Shown: in pieces, positions 31,201 through 41,509 of the stretch
Layout: every line of letters starts with the position of its first letter
How positions within the stretch are numbered: position 1 is the stretch's first letter
Assembly: GCF_018500185.1 (NCBI RefSeq)
Contig: NZ_JAHBGI010000005.1
Coordinates: 62,001-126,000 of the forward strand
Reading direction: 5' to 3'
Length of the DNA: 64,000 nucleotides
Source: Litoribacter ruber
Lineage (GTDB): Bacteria; Bacteroidota; Bacteroidia; Cytophagales; Cyclobacteriaceae
Position numbers and translations under genes: made by a program
Notes under the pieces: model-generated
The model's input: the letters and a program-made list of their open reading frames with translations, nothing else
Told to the model about the DNA's origin: nothing
Databases searched by the model: none

Positions 31201-32581
31201 TTGCTTTTCCTTCAATCAATTTTGGCTGGAAGGCCTGAATACCCAACCTGTGAAGAGTTGGGGCTCTGTTTAGCAATACAGGGTGTCCTTTCAATACATT
31301 TTCAAGGATATCCCACACCACTGGATCTTTTCTATCTACAATCTTTTTGGCAGACTTAACTGTCTTTACAATTCCTCTTTCAATCAGTTTTCTGATAATA
31401 AAAGGCTTGAAAAGTTCAGCCGCCATGTTTTTGGGAAGACCACATTCGTGAAGCTTCAATTCAGGACCTACTACAATAACCGATCGACCAGAATAATCGA
31501 CACGCTTACCCAACAGGTTTTGACGGAAACGACCTTGCTTACCTTTCAACATATCAGAAAGCGACTTCAATGCTCTGTTTCCATCAGATCTTACTGCGTT
31601 CACTTTTCTTGAGTTATCAAATAGTGAATCTACAGCTTCCTGAAGCATTCTTTTCTCATTTCTCAAGATCACTTCAGGAGCCTTGATATCGATAAGTCTC
31701 TTCAAACGGTTATTTCTGATGATCACTCTTCTGTAAAGATCATTCAAATCAGAAGTAGCAAATCTACCACCATCCAAAGGAACCAACGGTCTCAACTCCG
31801 GTGGAATTACAGGAACCATTCTTACCACCATCCATTCCGGACGGTTCTCAATTCTGGTTCTTGCGTCTCTAAACGCTTCCACTACTTTCAGCCTTTTCAA
31901 AGCCTCCGCTTTTCTTTGCTGAGAAGTATCAGTAGCCGCCTGGTGTCTCAAGCTGTAGGAAAGGTCATCAAGATCCAGTCTTGACAACAACATTTCAATA
32001 GCTTCAGCACCCATTCTGGCGATAAATTTATTAGGATCCTGGTCATCTAGCTGCTGATTTTCTTTCGGCAGCTTGTCCATGATATCCAAGTATTCGTCCT
32101 CGGTCAAAAAGTCCAAGTATTGCAATCCATCTTCGGCTTTTACACCTGGCTGAATTACGGCATATCTTTCATAATAAACAATCTGGTCCAATTTCTTGGT
32201 TGGAAGTCCAAGAAGGTAACCTATTTTGTTAGGCAGGGATTTGAAATACCAAATGTGGGCAACTGGAACCACCAATTCAATGTGGCCCATTCTTTCTCTT
32301 CTTACCTTCTTCTCAGTAACTTCTACACCACATCGGTCACAGATGATACCTTTATATCTTATGCGCTTATATTTACCACAATGACATTCCCAGTCTTTGA
32401 CCGGACCGAAGATACGCTCACAGAACAACCCACCCATTTCAGGCTTGTAGGTTCTATAGTTGATCGTTTCCGGCTGGGTCACTTCACCATGCGAGCTATC
32501 CAAAATGGATTCTGGAGAAGCTAAACTAATAGTGACTCTGGAAAAGTCGTTGTTTAGTTTTTTATTTTTTCTGAAAGCCAT
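28271..32581 (-). CDS. rpoC: DNA-directed RNA polymerase beta' subunit
   Basis: This 1436-residue catalytic subunit has the N-terminal zinc ribbon (Cys66, Cys68, Cys81, Cys84), the absolutely conserved [12 protein letters not shown] Mg2+ site near residue 475, and the second zinc site in [14 protein letters not shown]. Bridge helix and trigger loop regions follow with [16 protein letters not shown]. It starts 47 bp after rpoB and ends at a strong terminator. Confidence 0.98.
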   Translation of the reverse strand: MAFRKNKKLNNDFSRVTISLASPESILDSSHGEVTQPETINYRTYKPEMGGLFCERIFGPVKDWECHCGKYKRIRYKGIICDRCGVEVTEKKVRRERMGHIELVVPVAHIWYFKSLPNKIGYLLGLPTKKLDQIVYYERYAVIQPGVKAEDGLQYLDFLTEDEYLDIMDKLPKENQQLDDQDPNKFIARMGAEAIEMLLSRLDLDDLSYSLRHQAATDTSQQRKAEALKRLKVVEAFRDARTRIENRPEWMVVRMVPVIPPELRPLVPLDGGRFATSDLNDLYRRVIIRNNRLKRLIDIKAPEVILRNEKRMLQEAVDSLFDNSRKVNAVRSDGNRALKSLSDMLKGKQGRFRQNLLGKRVDYSGRSVIVVGPELKLHECGLPKNMAAELFKPFIIRKLIERGIVKTVKSAKKIVDRKDPVVWDILENVLKGHPVLLNRAPTLHRLGIQAFQPKLIEGKAIQLHPLVCTAFNADFDGDQMAVHVPLGHEAILEASTLMLASHNILNPANGAPITVPSQDMVLGLYYVTKGKRSTEEEKVAGEGMTFYGEEDVIIALNEGKISQHAFIKCKVSIRNEAGELENKIIETVAGRLIFNQFVPEQVGFVNELLTKKKLQQIIGEVVKICGIARSAQFLDDIKHLGFQMAYQGGLSMGLNDVIIPDDKEPLIAKAKEEVDQVWNNYLMGLITDNERYNQVIDIWTRTNSHLTNILMKQMEEDKQGFNAIYMMMHSGARGSREQIRQLGGMRGLMAKPQKNLQGSVGEIIENPILSNFKEGLDVLEYFISTHGARKGLADTALKTADAGYLTRRLVDVAQDMIVSEEDCGTLRGLVVEALKDNDEIVEPLSERIVGRVSVHDVYDPISDELILTGGEEISEELAKRVDESAIDEVEIRSVLTCETRRGVCTKCYGRNLTSGNIVQTGESVGVIAAQSIGEPGTQLTLRTFHVGGTASNISVEASIPAKFDGVIEFEEELRWINTTNKDGEAVTIVMGRSGEVKINDAKSGKTLVTNHVPYGAILNVVEGQKISKGDSLCTWDPYNAVILSEFDGEVAFDAILEGITYKEVSDEQTGYREKVIIETKDKTKNPAVVVNYGDETKSYNIPVGAHLSVEAGEKVKAGQILVKIPRSVGKTRDITGGLPRVTELFEARNPSNPAVVSEIDGVVTYGGIKRGNREIFIESKDGVKKRYMVSLSKHILVQENDFIRAGEPLSDGAITPNDILSIKGPTAVQEYLVNEIQEVYRLQGVKINDKHIEVIVSQMMQKVEILDAGDTGFLQGQIVDKWAFREENDNILDKKVVMDAGDSNSLKPGMIITTRRLRDENSSLKRKDLKLVQVRDAETAVSKPTLQGITASSLGTESFISAASFQETTKVLSEAAIRGKRDELLGLKENVIVGHLIPAGTGQRRFKDVIVGSQEDYERLSTEKEKSTRKSKETIK

Positions 32582-32603
32582 AATTTATTTGTGAGTATGT
32601 GAA

Positions 32604-32617
32604 GGGCCTTACGGCCC
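32604..32617. other. small hairpin in the rpoB-rpoC gap
   Basis: GGGCC-TTAC-GGCCC lies in the 47-bp spacer. On the minus (coding) strand no T-run follows, so it is more likely an mRNA-processing or stability element than a terminator. Confidence 0.4.
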
Positions 32618-32628
32618 GTTTTTTCAAA

Positions 32629-35600
32629 TTAATCCAAGGTGATTTCTAGAGCAAGGCCTCTAAGCTCGTGAACCAATACGTTGAAGGATTCCGGAATATT
32701 TGGTTTCGGAAGGTTTTCTCCTTTTACTATTGCTTCGTAAGCCTTGGCCCTACCGATCACATCATCGGATTTCACGGTCAGGATTTCTTGAAGTACATGG
32801 GAAGCACCAAAGGCCTCCAATGCCCACACTTCCATCTCCCCGAATCTCTGTCCACCAAACTGGGCTTTACCACCCAATGGCTGTTGAGTAATCAACGAGT
32901 ATGGTCCGATAGATCTGGCGTGCATCTTATCATCCACCAAGTGACCCAGTTTCAACATGTAGGCTACACCCACCGTCACTGGCTGGTCAAACTTCTTGCC
33001 CGATAGACCATCATAAAGGTAAGTTCTACCAAATGATGGCAAACCTGCAGCATCAAGTTCTGTAGCCACTTCATCCATGGTAGCACCATCGAAGATTGGG
33101 GTCGCATACTTTTTATTAAGCTTCTTACCAGCCCAAGCCAATACAGTTTCAAAGATCTGTCCTATGTTCATCCGAGATGGTACACCAAGTGGGTTCAATA
33201 CGATATCCATTGGGGTACCGTCTTCCAAGAATGGCATGTCCTCATCTCTTACGATCTTGGCCACGATACCTTTGTTACCGTGACGGCCCGCCATCTTATC
33301 ACCTACTTTTAGCTTTCTCTTCTTGGCGACATATACTTTAGCCAACTGAACGATTCCCGCTGGAAGCTCATCCCCTACCTCATGAGTGAACTTGTCACGC
33401 TTGAAGATCCCGGAGATTTCATTTCTAGTATTGGTATAGTTTTTCACCAATTGCTGAATCAATGAGTTGGTATGCGCATCCTCAGTCCAGTCATCTAGGA
33501 TGATATCCGAAATCAGGTTAGCTTCCTCAGCCACATTGTAGTTAGACTCATCTCTATAAGGGTTCTTAGCAGGGAATAAGTTTTGCTCAATATTTTTGTG
33601 GTTAAACTTCACGCCTTTGCTGATAATCTCATCCCCAAACTTGTGCTTTACACCTTGAGAAGTCTTACCATCAAGAAGCTTCACCAATTTATTGATCATC
33701 TTAGCCCTTACACCAAGAAGATCTTTGGAATATTGGTTCTTAAGTTTTTCAACCTCAGCTTTAGACTTAGCTCTTAGATCCTTATCCTTCTTAGGTCTGC
33801 TGAACAATTTGGTATCGATTACCACACCGTTCAATGAAGGAGAAGCTTTCAAAGAAGCGTCCTTCACATCCCCAGCCTTGTCACCGAAGATAGCTCTCAG
33901 AAGTTTCTCTTCAGGTGTAGGATCAGTTTCACCTTTTGGCGTGATCTTACCGATGATGATATCACCTTCTTTCAGTTCAGCGCCAATTCTGATTATACCA
34001 TTTTCGTCAAGGTTTTTAACTGCCTCTTCGGAAACATTTGGAATTTCAGATGTCAATTCTTCTTCACCTCTCTTGGTGTCTCTAACTTCCAACTGGAACT
34101 CTTCAACGTGGATAGAAGTAAAGATATCTTCTCTTACAACCCTTTCGGAAATTACGATAGCATCCTCAAAGTTGTAACCTTGCCATGGCATGTAAGCCAC
34201 TTGAAGGTTTTTACCCAAAGCAAGCTCTCCTTGGTTGGTTGAATAACCTTCTACCAACACCTGCCCCTTCACTACCTTTTGGCCCTTAAGCACCAATGGA
34301 GTCAAATTGATGGTGGTGTCCTGGTTGGTTCTTCTGAACTTGATCAGGTCATAAGTTTTATATTCGTCACTGAAGTTGACCATAAGCTCATCTTCAGTTA
34401 ATTCATATTTAATGGTAATTCTCTTGGCATCCACATAGTCTACCACACCATCAGCCTCAGCAATGATCAATGATCTCGAGTCAACAGCAGCTTTTGCTTC
34501 AAGCCCTGTACCCACAATCGGAGACTCTGCTTTCAACAACGGCACTGCTTGACGCTGCATGTTTGATCCCATCAAAGCACGGTTGGCGTCATCATGTTCC
34601 AAGAATGGAATCAATGAAGCCGCAACCGATACAATCTGGTTAGGAGCAACGTCCATGTAGCTGATTTCATTTGGTTCCAACACTGGGAAGTCACCTTCAA
34701 ATCTAGCTTTTACTCTCTCATTGATAAAGTTACCTGCATCATCAAGAGGTGCATTTGCCTGGGCGATGTTGTTATCATCTTCCTCTTCAGCGGTCAAGAA
34801 CACAATGTCTTCAACATTCATGGAAACTTTACCTTCCTTCACTTTCCTATATGGAGTCTCCAAGAAGCCCATAGAGTTCACTTTAGCGTGAACGCAAAGG
34901 GAAGAAATCAAACCAATGTTTGGACCTTCTGGTGTTTCAATCGTACAAAGACGGCCGTAGTGAGTATAATGTACATCACGAACCTCGAAACCTGCTCTTT
35001 CTCTTGAAAGACCACCTGGACCCAAAGCTGACAACCTTCTTTTATGGGTCAACTCGGCTAGCGGGTTGGTCTGATCCATAAATTGAGAAAGCTGGTTGGT
35101 ACCAAAGAATGAGTTGATAACAGAAGAAAGAGTTCTAGCATTGATCAAATCAACAGGCTTGAAATCTTCGTTATCTCTTACGTTCATTCTTTCACGGATA
35201 GTTCTGGCCATTCTGGCAAGACCTACACCGAACTGGCTATACAATTGCTCGCCTACAGTTCTAACCCTTCTATTACTCAAGTGGTCAATATCATCGACTA
35301 CCGCTTTAGAGTTGATTAGACCGATTAGATACTTCACAATGTTGATGATATCTTCGGTGGTCAACACGATCTTGTCTGAAGCGATGTCCAAACCAAGTTT
35401 CTTGTTAATTCTATATCGTCCTACTTCTCCCAAGTCATATCGCTTGTCAGAGAAGAAAAGACCATGAATAACCTCACGGGCAGTAGCTTCATCAGGTGCT
35501 TCAGTATTTCTTAACTGTCTATAGATAACTTCCACCGCCTCTTTCTCAGAATTGGAATTATCTTTCTGTAGGGTGTTGTAGATGATGGAGTAATCGGCTA

Positions 35601-36504
35601 CGTTTACATCTTCTCTGTGAAGGATGATGCTTTTGGAGCCGGATTCCAAAATCAACTCGATATCCTCGTCAGTAAGGATGGAGTCTCTTTCCAACAATAC
35701 TTCGTTTCTGTCAATAGAAACTACCTCACCAGTATCCTCATCCACGAAATCCTCTACCCAAGTTCTCAAAACACGGGCAGCTAGCTTTCTACCACTTACT
35801 TTCTTCAAAGCAGCTTTGGTGGAAGGAACTTCTTCAGAAAGTCCAAACAGATCCAAGATTTGCTTATCAGAGCCGTATCCGATTGCTCTCAACAAAGTCG
35901 TAACAGGGAATTTTTTCTTACGGTCAATATAAGCATACATCACGTTATTGATGTCGGTAGCAAATTCGATCCAAGAACCTTTAAAAGGAATAATTCTTGC
36001 AGAATATAGTTTTGTACCGTTGGTATGTTTACTTTGAGCGAAGAATACGCCTGGAGACCTGTGCAATTGAGATACAATTACACGCTCGGCACCGTTGATT
36101 ACAAAGGAGCCTTTTTCGGTCATGTAAGGAAGGTTTCCTAAGAATACTTCCTGTTCGATGGTTTCAAAATCCTCGTTGTCCTCATCAGAGCACAATAGAC
36201 GAAGTTTTGCTTTCAACGGAACAGAATAGGTAAGCCCTCGGTCAATACTTTCGGAAACGTTGTATTTTGGAGGATCTACGGCGTAGTCAATGAATTCAAG
36301 GGTGAAGTTTTCTCTGGAATCACTGATAGGGAAATTCTCAGAAAACACCTTGAAAAGACCATCCTGTCTTCTTTTTTCAGCTGGGGTATCTAGCTGAAAG
36401 AAATCTTTGAAAGATTGAAGCTGGATATCTAGGAAATCCGGATAGTCTTTGACTACCTTAATAGATGAGAAACTTTTCCTTTCGGGTTGATTCTGGATAG
36501 CCAA
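32629..36504 (-). CDS. rpoB: DNA-directed RNA polymerase beta subunit
   Basis: This 1291-residue subunit has the rifampicin-pocket region around [33 protein letters not shown] and [14 protein letters not shown], all with the usual drug-sensitive residues where recognisable. The C-terminal half has [17 protein letters not shown] and [20 protein letters not shown]. It is preceded by two hairpins in the rplL-rpoB gap that may tune its level relative to L7/L12. Confidence 0.98.
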   Translation of the reverse strand: MAIQNQPERKSFSSIKVVKDYPDFLDIQLQSFKDFFQLDTPAEKRRQDGLFKVFSENFPISDSRENFTLEFIDYAVDPPKYNVSESIDRGLTYSVPLKAKLRLLCSDEDNEDFETIEQEVFLGNLPYMTEKGSFVINGAERVIVSQLHRSPGVFFAQSKHTNGTKLYSARIIPFKGSWIEFATDINNVMYAYIDRKKKFPVTTLLRAIGYGSDKQILDLFGLSEEVPSTKAALKKVSGRKLAARVLRTWVEDFVDEDTGEVVSIDRNEVLLERDSILTDEDIELILESGSKSIILHREDVNVADYSIIYNTLQKDNSNSEKEAVEVIYRQLRNTEAPDEATAREVIHGLFFSDKRYDLGEVGRYRINKKLGLDIASDKIVLTTEDIINIVKYLIGLINSKAVVDDIDHLSNRRVRTVGEQLYSQFGVGLARMARTIRERMNVRDNEDFKPVDLINARTLSSVINSFFGTNQLSQFMDQTNPLAELTHKRRLSALGPGGLSRERAGFEVRDVHYTHYGRLCTIETPEGPNIGLISSLCVHAKVNSMGFLETPYRKVKEGKVSMNVEDIVFLTAEEEDDNNIAQANAPLDDAGNFINERVKARFEGDFPVLEPNEISYMDVAPNQIVSVAASLIPFLEHDDANRALMGSNMQRQAVPLLKAESPIVGTGLEAKAAVDSRSLIIAEADGVVDYVDAKRITIKYELTEDELMVNFSDEYKTYDLIKFRRTNQDTTINLTPLVLKGQKVVKGQVLVEGYSTNQGELALGKNLQVAYMPWQGYNFEDAIVISERVVREDIFTSIHVEEFQLEVRDTKRGEEELTSEIPNVSEEAVKNLDENGIIRIGAELKEGDIIIGKITPKGETDPTPEEKLLRAIFGDKAGDVKDASLKASPSLNGVVIDTKLFSRPKKDKDLRAKSKAEVEKLKNQYSKDLLGVRAKMINKLVKLLDGKTSQGVKHKFGDEIISKGVKFNHKNIEQNLFPAKNPYRDESNYNVAEEANLISDIILDDWTEDAHTNSLIQQLVKNYTNTRNEISGIFKRDKFTHEVGDELPAGIVQLAKVYVAKKRKLKVGDKMAGRHGNKGIVAKIVRDEDMPFLEDGTPMDIVLNPLGVPSRMNIGQIFETVLAWAGKKLNKKYATPIFDGATMDEVATELDAAGLPSFGRTYLYDGLSGKKFDQPVTVGVAYMLKLGHLVDDKMHARSIGPYSLITQQPLGGKAQFGGQRFGEMEVWALEAFGASHVLQEILTVKSDDVIGRAKAYEAIVKGENLPKPNIPESFNVLVHELRGLALEITLD

Positions 36505-36595
36505 GGCAGTATATGTTTATAGTGATAATTTATAACCAAATGCGACAATTATCGCTTAGAATAGTGCAATTTTCAAACTGCGCACAAACAGGAAA

Positions 36596-36619
36596 AGACC
36601 TGACTATACAGTCAGGTCT
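36596..36619 (-). terminator. partial terminator/attenuator between rplL and rpoB
   Basis: A perfect 10-bp stem (AGACCTGACT / AGTCAGGTCT) with a 4-nt loop is followed on the minus strand by only TTTTCC. The weak U-tract suggests partial read-through into rpoB, as in the classical rplL-rpoB attenuator of E. coli. Confidence 0.7.
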
Positions 36620-36628
36620 AATTTTTTT

Positions 36629-36654
36629 AACCTTTACCCTCTGGGTGAAAGGTT
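36629..36654 (-). other. second hairpin in the rplL-rpoB gap
   Basis: AACCTTT-ACCC and GGGT-G-AAAGGTT pair with one bulge, 8 bp after the rplL stop and 10 bp before the attenuator stem. It could be an RNase site or help the downstream stem fold. Confidence 0.5.
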
Positions 36655-36661
36655 AAGGAGA

Positions 36662-37039
36662 TTATTTAAGCTCAACTTCAGCTCCAGCTTCTTCAAGTTG
36701 CTTTTTAAGAGCTTCCGCTTCGTCTTTAGCGATACCTTCTTTAACCGCCTTAGGAGCGCTATCAACTACTTCTTTAGCCTCTTTAAGACCAAGACCAGTC
36801 AATTCTTTTACAAGCTTAACTACAGCAAGTTTCTGTCCACCAGCAGCTTTCAAAATAACGTCAAAAGAAGTTTTTTCTTCTTCTCCAGCACCTTCACCAG
36901 CTCCACCACCGGCTACCATCATTGGAGCAGCAGCAGCAGGTTCGATACCATACTCGTCTTTCAAAATAGTGGCTAACTCACTAACTTCTTTAACAGTCAA
37001 GTTAACTAACTGCTCAGCGAATGCTTTAAGATCTGCCAT
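36662..37039 (-). CDS. rplL: 50S ribosomal protein bL12 (L7/L12)
   Basis: This 125-residue stalk protein has an N-terminal dimer domain (1-33), an Ala/Gly-rich hinge ([20 protein letters not shown]), and the C-terminal domain with [20 protein letters not shown] and [19 protein letters not shown] that recruits translation factors. It starts 51 bp after rplJ. Confidence 0.98.
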   Translation of the reverse strand: MADLKAFAEQLVNLTVKEVSELATILKDEYGIEPAAAAPMMVAGGGAGEGAGEEEKTSFDVILKAAGGQKLAVVKLVKELTGLGLKEAKEVVDSAPKAVKEGIAKDEAEALKKQLEEAGAEVELK

Positions 37040-37090
37040 TGTATTATTATTTTAATTGATTGTTTTTAAACTAATTGATTTGATGATATT

Positions 37091-37630
37091 TTAAGATTCT
37101 CTTTCAGAAAGAGTTTTAACAAGTCCTGCAAGTTTATCCTGGCCACTCTTGAGCGCAGAGATAACGTTTTTGGCAGGAGATTGAAGCAATCCAATGATTT
37201 CTCCCAGTAGCTCCTCCTTAGATTTAAGGGTTGACAACATTTCAAGGTTTTTCTCACCTATGAAAAGATCGCTGTCAATGGAAGCACCTTTGAAAACTGG
37301 TCTTGTTTCTTTCTTACCTAATTTCTTTCTGAAATCCTTAATGATTTTGGCAGGAAGATTAGAAGTCTCCGGAGAGAAGATAATCCCTGAAAAACCTTTA
37401 AGTGTTTGCTCTGAAAAAGCAGCGTAATCAGTGTCAAGGTTTTCTAACGCCTTTTGGATAAGGGTGTTCTTGTAAACCCTGTACTCGACTCCTTTTTCAA
37501 AACACATTCTTCTGAAAGCATTTACCTGAGCCACGTTGAAACCGGATGCATCTGTGATATAGAAATGCGGAGTTTCTTTTAATTTCTCGGTAAGACTTTC
37601 GATTACTACTTGTTTTTCCTCTCTAGTCAT
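37091..37630 (-). CDS. rplJ: 50S ribosomal protein uL10
   Basis: This 179-residue protein anchors L7/L12 dimers to 23S rRNA. It starts MTREEKQVVIESLTEKLKE and has VAQVNAFRRMCFEKGVEYRV. Only 2 bp separate it from rplA, so the L10 leader known from other bacteria has no room in front of this gene. Confidence 0.97.
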   Translation of the reverse strand: MTREEKQVVIESLTEKLKETPHFYITDASGFNVAQVNAFRRMCFEKGVEYRVYKNTLIQKALENLDTDYAAFSEQTLKGFSGIIFSPETSNLPAKIIKDFRKKLGKKETRPVFKGASIDSDLFIGEKNLEMLSTLKSKEELLGEIIGLLQSPAKNVISALKSGQDKLAGLVKTLSERES

Positions 37631-37632
37631 AA

Positions 37633-38331
37633 TTATATACCTTGAATACTCCCTTTATCTATTGCAATACCAGGAGACATTGTGCTAGACAAATGTATAC
37701 TCTTGAAATATGTACCTTTTGAAGATGCTGGCTTTAACTTAGAAATGGTAGCAATAAGTTCCTTCACGTTGTCCTGAATTTGCTCAGGTCCGAAAGATAC
37801 CTTGCCCACACTCGCGTGGATGATACCAAATTTATCTACTTTAAAGTCGATCTTACCGGCTTTAACTTCTTTTACCGCTTTCCCTACATCAAGGGTTACA
37901 GTACCGGATTTAGGATTAGGCATCAAACCTCTTGGTCCTAATACTCTACCTAACCTACCTACTTTCGCCATTACGTTAGGCATAGTGATGATGACATCTA
38001 CGTCAGTCCATCCGCCTTCGATTTTGGCAATATAGTCATCCAATCCCACATAGTCCGCTCCAGCTTCCTTTGCTTCTTCTTCCTTTTCAGGAGTACAAAG
38101 CACAAGAACTTTAACGTCCTTGCCTGTACCGTGAGGCAACGCCACTACTCCTCTTACCATTTGATCTGCTTTACGTGGATCAACACCCAAACGGATGTCT
38201 AGATCTACAGAAGCATCAAACTTGGTAGTAGTGATGTCCTTCACAATTGAAGAAGCGTCAGCCAGGGAGTACTGTTGGCTTGGGTCGTATTTAGAAAGAG
38301 CTTCTTTTTGCTTTTTTGTTAACTTAGCCAT
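37633..38331 (-). CDS. rplA: 50S ribosomal protein uL1
   Basis: This 232-residue L1-stalk protein has the RNA-binding segments [17 protein letters not shown] and [20 protein letters not shown]. In other bacteria L1 represses the L11-L1 operon by binding its mRNA; no matching site was identified. Confidence 0.98.
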   Translation of the reverse strand: MAKLTKKQKEALSKYDPSQQYSLADASSIVKDITTTKFDASVDLDIRLGVDPRKADQMVRGVVALPHGTGKDVKVLVLCTPEKEEEAKEAGADYVGLDDYIAKIEGGWTDVDVIITMPNVMAKVGRLGRVLGPRGLMPNPKSGTVTLDVGKAVKEVKAGKIDFKVDKFGIIHASVGKVSFGPEQIQDNVKELIATISKLKPASSKGTYFKSIHLSSTMSPGIAIDKGSIQGI

Positions 38332-38341
38332 TGTTTAATAT

Positions 38342-38785
38342 TTATTCCTCCCAAGGAGCTTTTCCTGAAACTGTGATTCCCATACTTCTTGCAGTACCTG
38401 CGATCATTTTCATGGCAGATTCTACTTTGAAAGCATTCAAGTCAGGCATTTTCACCTCGGCAATTTCCTTAACTTGATCCCAGGTAACAGATCCTACTTT
38501 CTTCCTGTTTGGTTCTGATGAACCAGCTTTGATCTTCGCCGCCTCAATTAGCAAGTTTGCTGCTGGAGGAGTTTTTACTACGAAGTCAAAAGACTTATCC
38601 GAATAAATCGTGATAAGAACAGGAACAACTTGACCCATTTTTTCCTGAGTTCTAGCATTGAACTGCTTACAGAACTCCATGATGTTCAAACCCTTTGAAC
38701 CAAGGGCCGGACCAACTGGAGGAGATGGATTTGCCTGGCCACCTTTCACCTGTAATTTCAGATAACCAGTAATTTCCTTAGCCAT
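38342..38785 (-). CDS. rplK: 50S ribosomal protein uL11
   Basis: This 147-residue protein of the GTPase-associated centre has [20 protein letters not shown] (prolines of the thiostrepton site) and [20 protein letters not shown]. It is 3 bp after nusG. Confidence 0.98.
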   Translation of the reverse strand: MAKEITGYLKLQVKGGQANPSPPVGPALGSKGLNIMEFCKQFNARTQEKMGQVVPVLITIYSDKSFDFVVKTPPAANLLIEAAKIKAGSSEPNRKKVGSVTWDQVKEIAEVKMPDLNAFKVESAMKMIAGTARSMGITVSGKAPWEE

Positions 38786-38788
38786 TTC

Positions 38789-39346
38789 CTAGTCTAGTTT
38801 TTCTACTTGCATAAAGTTTAATTCGACAGGCGTGTTCCGACCGAAGATCTTGACCATAACATTCAATTTCTTCTTGTCTTCAAACACCTCTTCTATTGTA
38901 CCCTGGAACCCACTGAAAGGACCATCCATTACTTTTATGGTCTCTCCAACTATATATGGGGTATCCAATTTCTCGGCAAACTCATCCACGTCCTCAACAC
39001 GACCTAAAATCCTGTTGACTTCTGACTGGCGTAATGGTTCAGGGGTTTTGGAAGCTCCCCCTGTGCTTGACCCTAAGAAACCGATAACTCCCGGAATACT
39101 TGTAATCACGTGATTGGCCTCACCATTGGTAATGTCAGCATGGACTAAAACGTAACCCGGGAAATAGTTTCTCTCCCTTACCCGCTTCTTACCATTGCGC
39201 ATTTCGTAAACTTTCTCAGAGGGGATCAAAACCTCAGGAATAAATTCCTCAAGCTTTTGCCTGGCAATCTCGTTGTCTAAATATGATTTAGCCTTCTTTT
39301 CTTGCCCTGCAACCACTCTAAGTACGTACCATTTATGTTCAGCCAT
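38789..39346 (-). CDS. nusG: transcription termination/antitermination protein NusG
   Basis: This 185-residue protein has the NGN domain (KWYVLRVVAGQEKKAKSYL, RNYFPGYVLVHADI) and a C-terminal KOW domain (GETIKVMDGPFSGFQGTIE). It links RNA polymerase to the ribosome or Rho. It starts 19 bp after secE. Confidence 0.97.
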   Translation of the reverse strand: MAEHKWYVLRVVAGQEKKAKSYLDNEIARQKLEEFIPEVLIPSEKVYEMRNGKKRVRERNYFPGYVLVHADITNGEANHVITSIPGVIGFLGSSTGGASKTPEPLRQSEVNRILGRVEDVDEFAEKLDTPYIVGETIKVMDGPFSGFQGTIEEVFEDKKKLNVMVKIFGRNTPVELNFMQVEKLD

Positions 39347-39365
39347 CCGTAACTTTAATTCTCAA

Positions 39366-39554
39366 TTAAAATAAATCGTAAAACCATGTCATCAAATTCT
39401 CGAAGCTCAGATCAATCACACCGATAACCAGTGCGAAAATCAAAGACGCCACAAGAACCAATACAGCACTATTCTGCAAAGACGAATATGTAGGCCAAGT
39501 AACCTTGTTCTTCATCTCGTCTATTGACTCAACTACAAAATTCTTAACATTCAT
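39366..39554 (-). CDS. secE: protein translocase subunit SecE
   Basis: This 62-residue single-span protein has the amphipathic segment ESIDEMKNKVTWPTYSSLQN and one membrane helix over about 28-47. A longer frame starting at 39602 would add 16 residues coded inside tRNA-Trp, so the ATG at 39554 is chosen. It clamps SecY. Confidence 0.95.
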   Translation of the reverse strand: MNVKNFVVESIDEMKNKVTWPTYSSLQNSAVLVLVASLIFALVIGVIDLSFENLMTWFYDLF

Positions 39555-39569
39555 GATTTTATGATTTAG

Positions 39570-39643
39570 TGGCACGGGCAGAGAGATTCGAACTCCCATC
39601 AACGGTTTTGGAGACCGCTATTCTACCATTGAACTATGCCCGT
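39570..39643 (-). tRNA. tRNA-Trp (CCA)
   Basis: A cloverleaf folds on the minus strand: acceptor ACGGGCA/TGCCCGT, anticodon loop with CCA, T-loop GTTCGAATC, discriminator G. The 3' CCA is encoded, unlike the other three tRNAs here. It lies between tuf and secE, a common arrangement. Confidence 0.96.
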
Positions 39644-39704
39644 GTATTTGTTGAATTGCTCATTCCAAACGGAACGCAAAACTAGTCAATTTTCCTTAAA
39701 GAAA

Positions 39705-39740
39705 CAAATGCGATTCCGATAAATTTCAGAACCGCATTTG
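39705..39740 (-). terminator. hairpin after tuf
   Basis: CAAATGCG (39705-39712) and CGCATTTG (39733-39740) pair, with further TTC/GAA pairing inside. On the minus strand it is followed by TTTCTTT. It lies 23 bp after the tuf stop and may be a partial terminator or a processing site before tRNA-Trp. Confidence 0.6.
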
Positions 39741-39762
39741 AATTTATTTCAATCACTAAGGA

Positions 39763-40950
39763 TTAGTCAAGGATTTCAGTAACCTGTCCAGCACCTACTG
39801 TTCTACCACCCTCACGGATAGCGAATCTAAGACCTTTCTCAAGAGCTACTGGGCTCAAAAGATTCACTTCGATAGTAACGTTATCACCTGGCATAACCAT
39901 TTCAACGTTCTCAGGAAGTTTGATCTCTCCAGTTACGTCAGTTGTTCTCAAGTAGAACTGTGGACGGTATTTGTTGAAGAATGGAGTGTGACGTCCACCT
40001 TCTTCTTTTGAAAGTACGTAAACCTCAGCTTTGAAGTGAGCGTGTGGCTTCACAGAACCAGGCTTACAAATGATCATACCTCTCTTGATTTGAGATTTCT
40101 CAATACCTCTAAGAAGTAGACCTACGTTGTCACCAGCTTCACCTCTGTCTAGGATCTTACGGAACATCTCAACACCAGTTACGGTAGACTTAAGACCTTC
40201 AGCACCCATACCGATGATATCTACTGGATCACCAGAGTTGATTACACCTCTTTCGATTCTACCAGTAGCTACAGTACCACGACCAGTGATCGAGAATACG
40301 TCCTCTACAGGCATCAAGAAGTCTTTGTCGATAAGACGCTCAGGAAGAGGAATGTGCTCATCTACAGCGTTCATCAATTCCATGATTTGGTCTACCCACT
40401 TCTCGTCGCCATTAAGACCACCAAGAGCAGAACCGGAAATCACAGGGATGTTGTCACCGTCGAAATCATAGAAAGAAAGAAGCTCTCTTACTTCCATTTC
40501 AACTAGTTCTAACAATTCAGGATCATCTACCAAGTCAACTTTGTTCAAGAAAACTACTAGAGCTGGTACACCTACCTGACGAGCAAGAAGGATGTGCTCT
40601 CTAGTTTGAGGCATTGGTCCGTCAGTGGCAGCAACTACAAGAATTGCACCGTCCATCTGAGCAGCACCAGTTACCATGTTCTTCACGTAATCCGCGTGAC
40701 CTGGACAGTCAACGTGCGCATAGTGACGCTTCTCTGTCTGGTATTCTACGTGTGAAGTATTGATAGTGATACCTCTTTCTTTTTCTTCTGGAGCGTTGTC
40801 GATAGAAGAGAAATCTCTTAATTCAGAAAGACCCTTGTTAGCCAATACGGTCGTAATGGCAGCTGTCAAGGTAGTCTTACCATGATCTACGTGACCAATA
40901 GTACCGATATTAACGTGCGGTTTGGAACGGTCAAAGGTTGCTTTTGCCAT
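39763..40950 (-). CDS. tuf: translation elongation factor Tu
   Basis: This 395-residue EF-Tu has GHVDHGKT (19-26), [17 protein letters not shown] (81-85) and NKVD (136-139), followed by two beta-barrel domains with GRVATG-like and [11 protein letters not shown] segments. It is the only tuf in the window and lies among tRNA genes instead of after fusA. Confidence 0.98.
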   Translation of the reverse strand: MAKATFDRSKPHVNIGTIGHVDHGKTTLTAAITTVLANKGLSELRDFSSIDNAPEEKERGITINTSHVEYQTEKRHYAHVDCPGHADYVKNMVTGAAQMDGAILVVAATDGPMPQTREHILLARQVGVPALVVFLNKVDLVDDPELLELVEMEVRELLSFYDFDGDNIPVISGSALGGLNGDEKWVDQIMELMNAVDEHIPLPERLIDKDFLMPVEDVFSITGRGTVATGRIERGVINSGDPVDIIGMGAEGLKSTVTGVEMFRKILDRGEAGDNVGLLLRGIEKSQIKRGMIICKPGSVKPHAHFKAEVYVLSKEEGGRHTPFFNKYRPQFYLRTTDVTGEIKLPENVEMVMPGDNVTIEVNLLSPVALEKGLRFAIREGGRTVGAGQVTEILD

Positions 40951-41010
40951 GCGTGAAAATCCTCTGTTTAGTTAAAGATATGAATTAGTTATTTTTTCTG
41001 AATGTCTCTG

Positions 41011-41082
41011 AGCCAACGACGGGATTTGAACCCGTGACCTCTTCCTTACCAAGGAAGCACTCTACCCCTGAGCTACGTCGGC
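41011..41082 (-). tRNA. tRNA-Thr (GGT)
   Basis: A cloverleaf on the minus strand has acceptor GCCGACG/CGTTGGC, anticodon stem CTTCC/GGAAG around TTGGTAA (anticodon GGT), and T-loop GGTTCAAATCC. CCA is not encoded. Confidence 0.96.
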
Positions 41083-41118
41083 TGATAACATTAATAGTAT
41101 GCCTATAAACAAGCATAG

Positions 41119-41191
41119 AGCGGGAGACGAGGCTCGAACCCGCGACCTGCAGCTTGGAAGGCTGCCGCTCTACCAACTGAGCTACTCCCGC
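41119..41191 (-). tRNA. tRNA-Gly (TCC)
   Basis: A cloverleaf on the minus strand has acceptor GCGGGAG/CTCCCGC, anticodon stem GCAGC/GCTGC around CTTCCAA (anticodon TCC), and T-loop GGTTCGAGCC. CCA is not encoded. Confidence 0.96.
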
Positions 41192-41241
41192 TTGTTAATC
41201 TAATATGCTTGCAAAACTACAAAAGTTTTGCGAATAAATTG

Positions 41242-41324
41242 TGGGGGAAACAGGATTCGAACCTGTGAAGACATAAGTCAACGGATTTACAGTCCGTCCC
41301 AGTTGGCCGCTTTGGTATTCCCCC
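41242..41324 (-). tRNA. tRNA-Tyr (GTA)
   Basis: A class II cloverleaf on the minus strand has acceptor GGGGGAA/TTCCCCC, anticodon stem ACGGA/TCCGT around CTGTAAA (anticodon GTA), a long variable arm and T-loop GGTTCGAATCC. It is the first gene of the tRNA-tuf-secE transcript. CCA is not encoded. Confidence 0.96.
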
Positions 41325-41384
41325 AACTGATCCGCTAAGCCATTTTCAAAACGTTCGTTTGTTTTTGTATGTCTTAACGGATGG

Positions 41385-41415
41385 CAAAATTATAGGCTTT
41401 TGTGAAACTATCAAA
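41385..41415 (-). promoter_or_regulatory. promoter of the tRNA-tuf-secE-nusG cluster
   Basis: The minus strand reads TTTG (41415-41412), 19 nt, TAATTTTG (41392-41385), an exact match to the Bacteroidota consensus, about 60 bp before tRNA-Tyr. Confidence 0.85.
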
Positions 41416-41509
41416 ATATTGGCTGAAAAAATCTCATATTTTTTTAACCTTCCCGCTTAAGCGTTTCGTCATCAACCAATTAATTTTTCTAGAATATTTG
41501 CCCTCACCT

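Noticed and set aside
37631-37632. L10-type leader before rplJ
   Set aside because: Only 2 bp separate rplA and rplJ, so there is no room for it directly upstream.
39555-39602. Upstream in-frame ATG for secE
   Set aside because: The extension is coded inside tRNA-Trp; the 62-residue form is normal.
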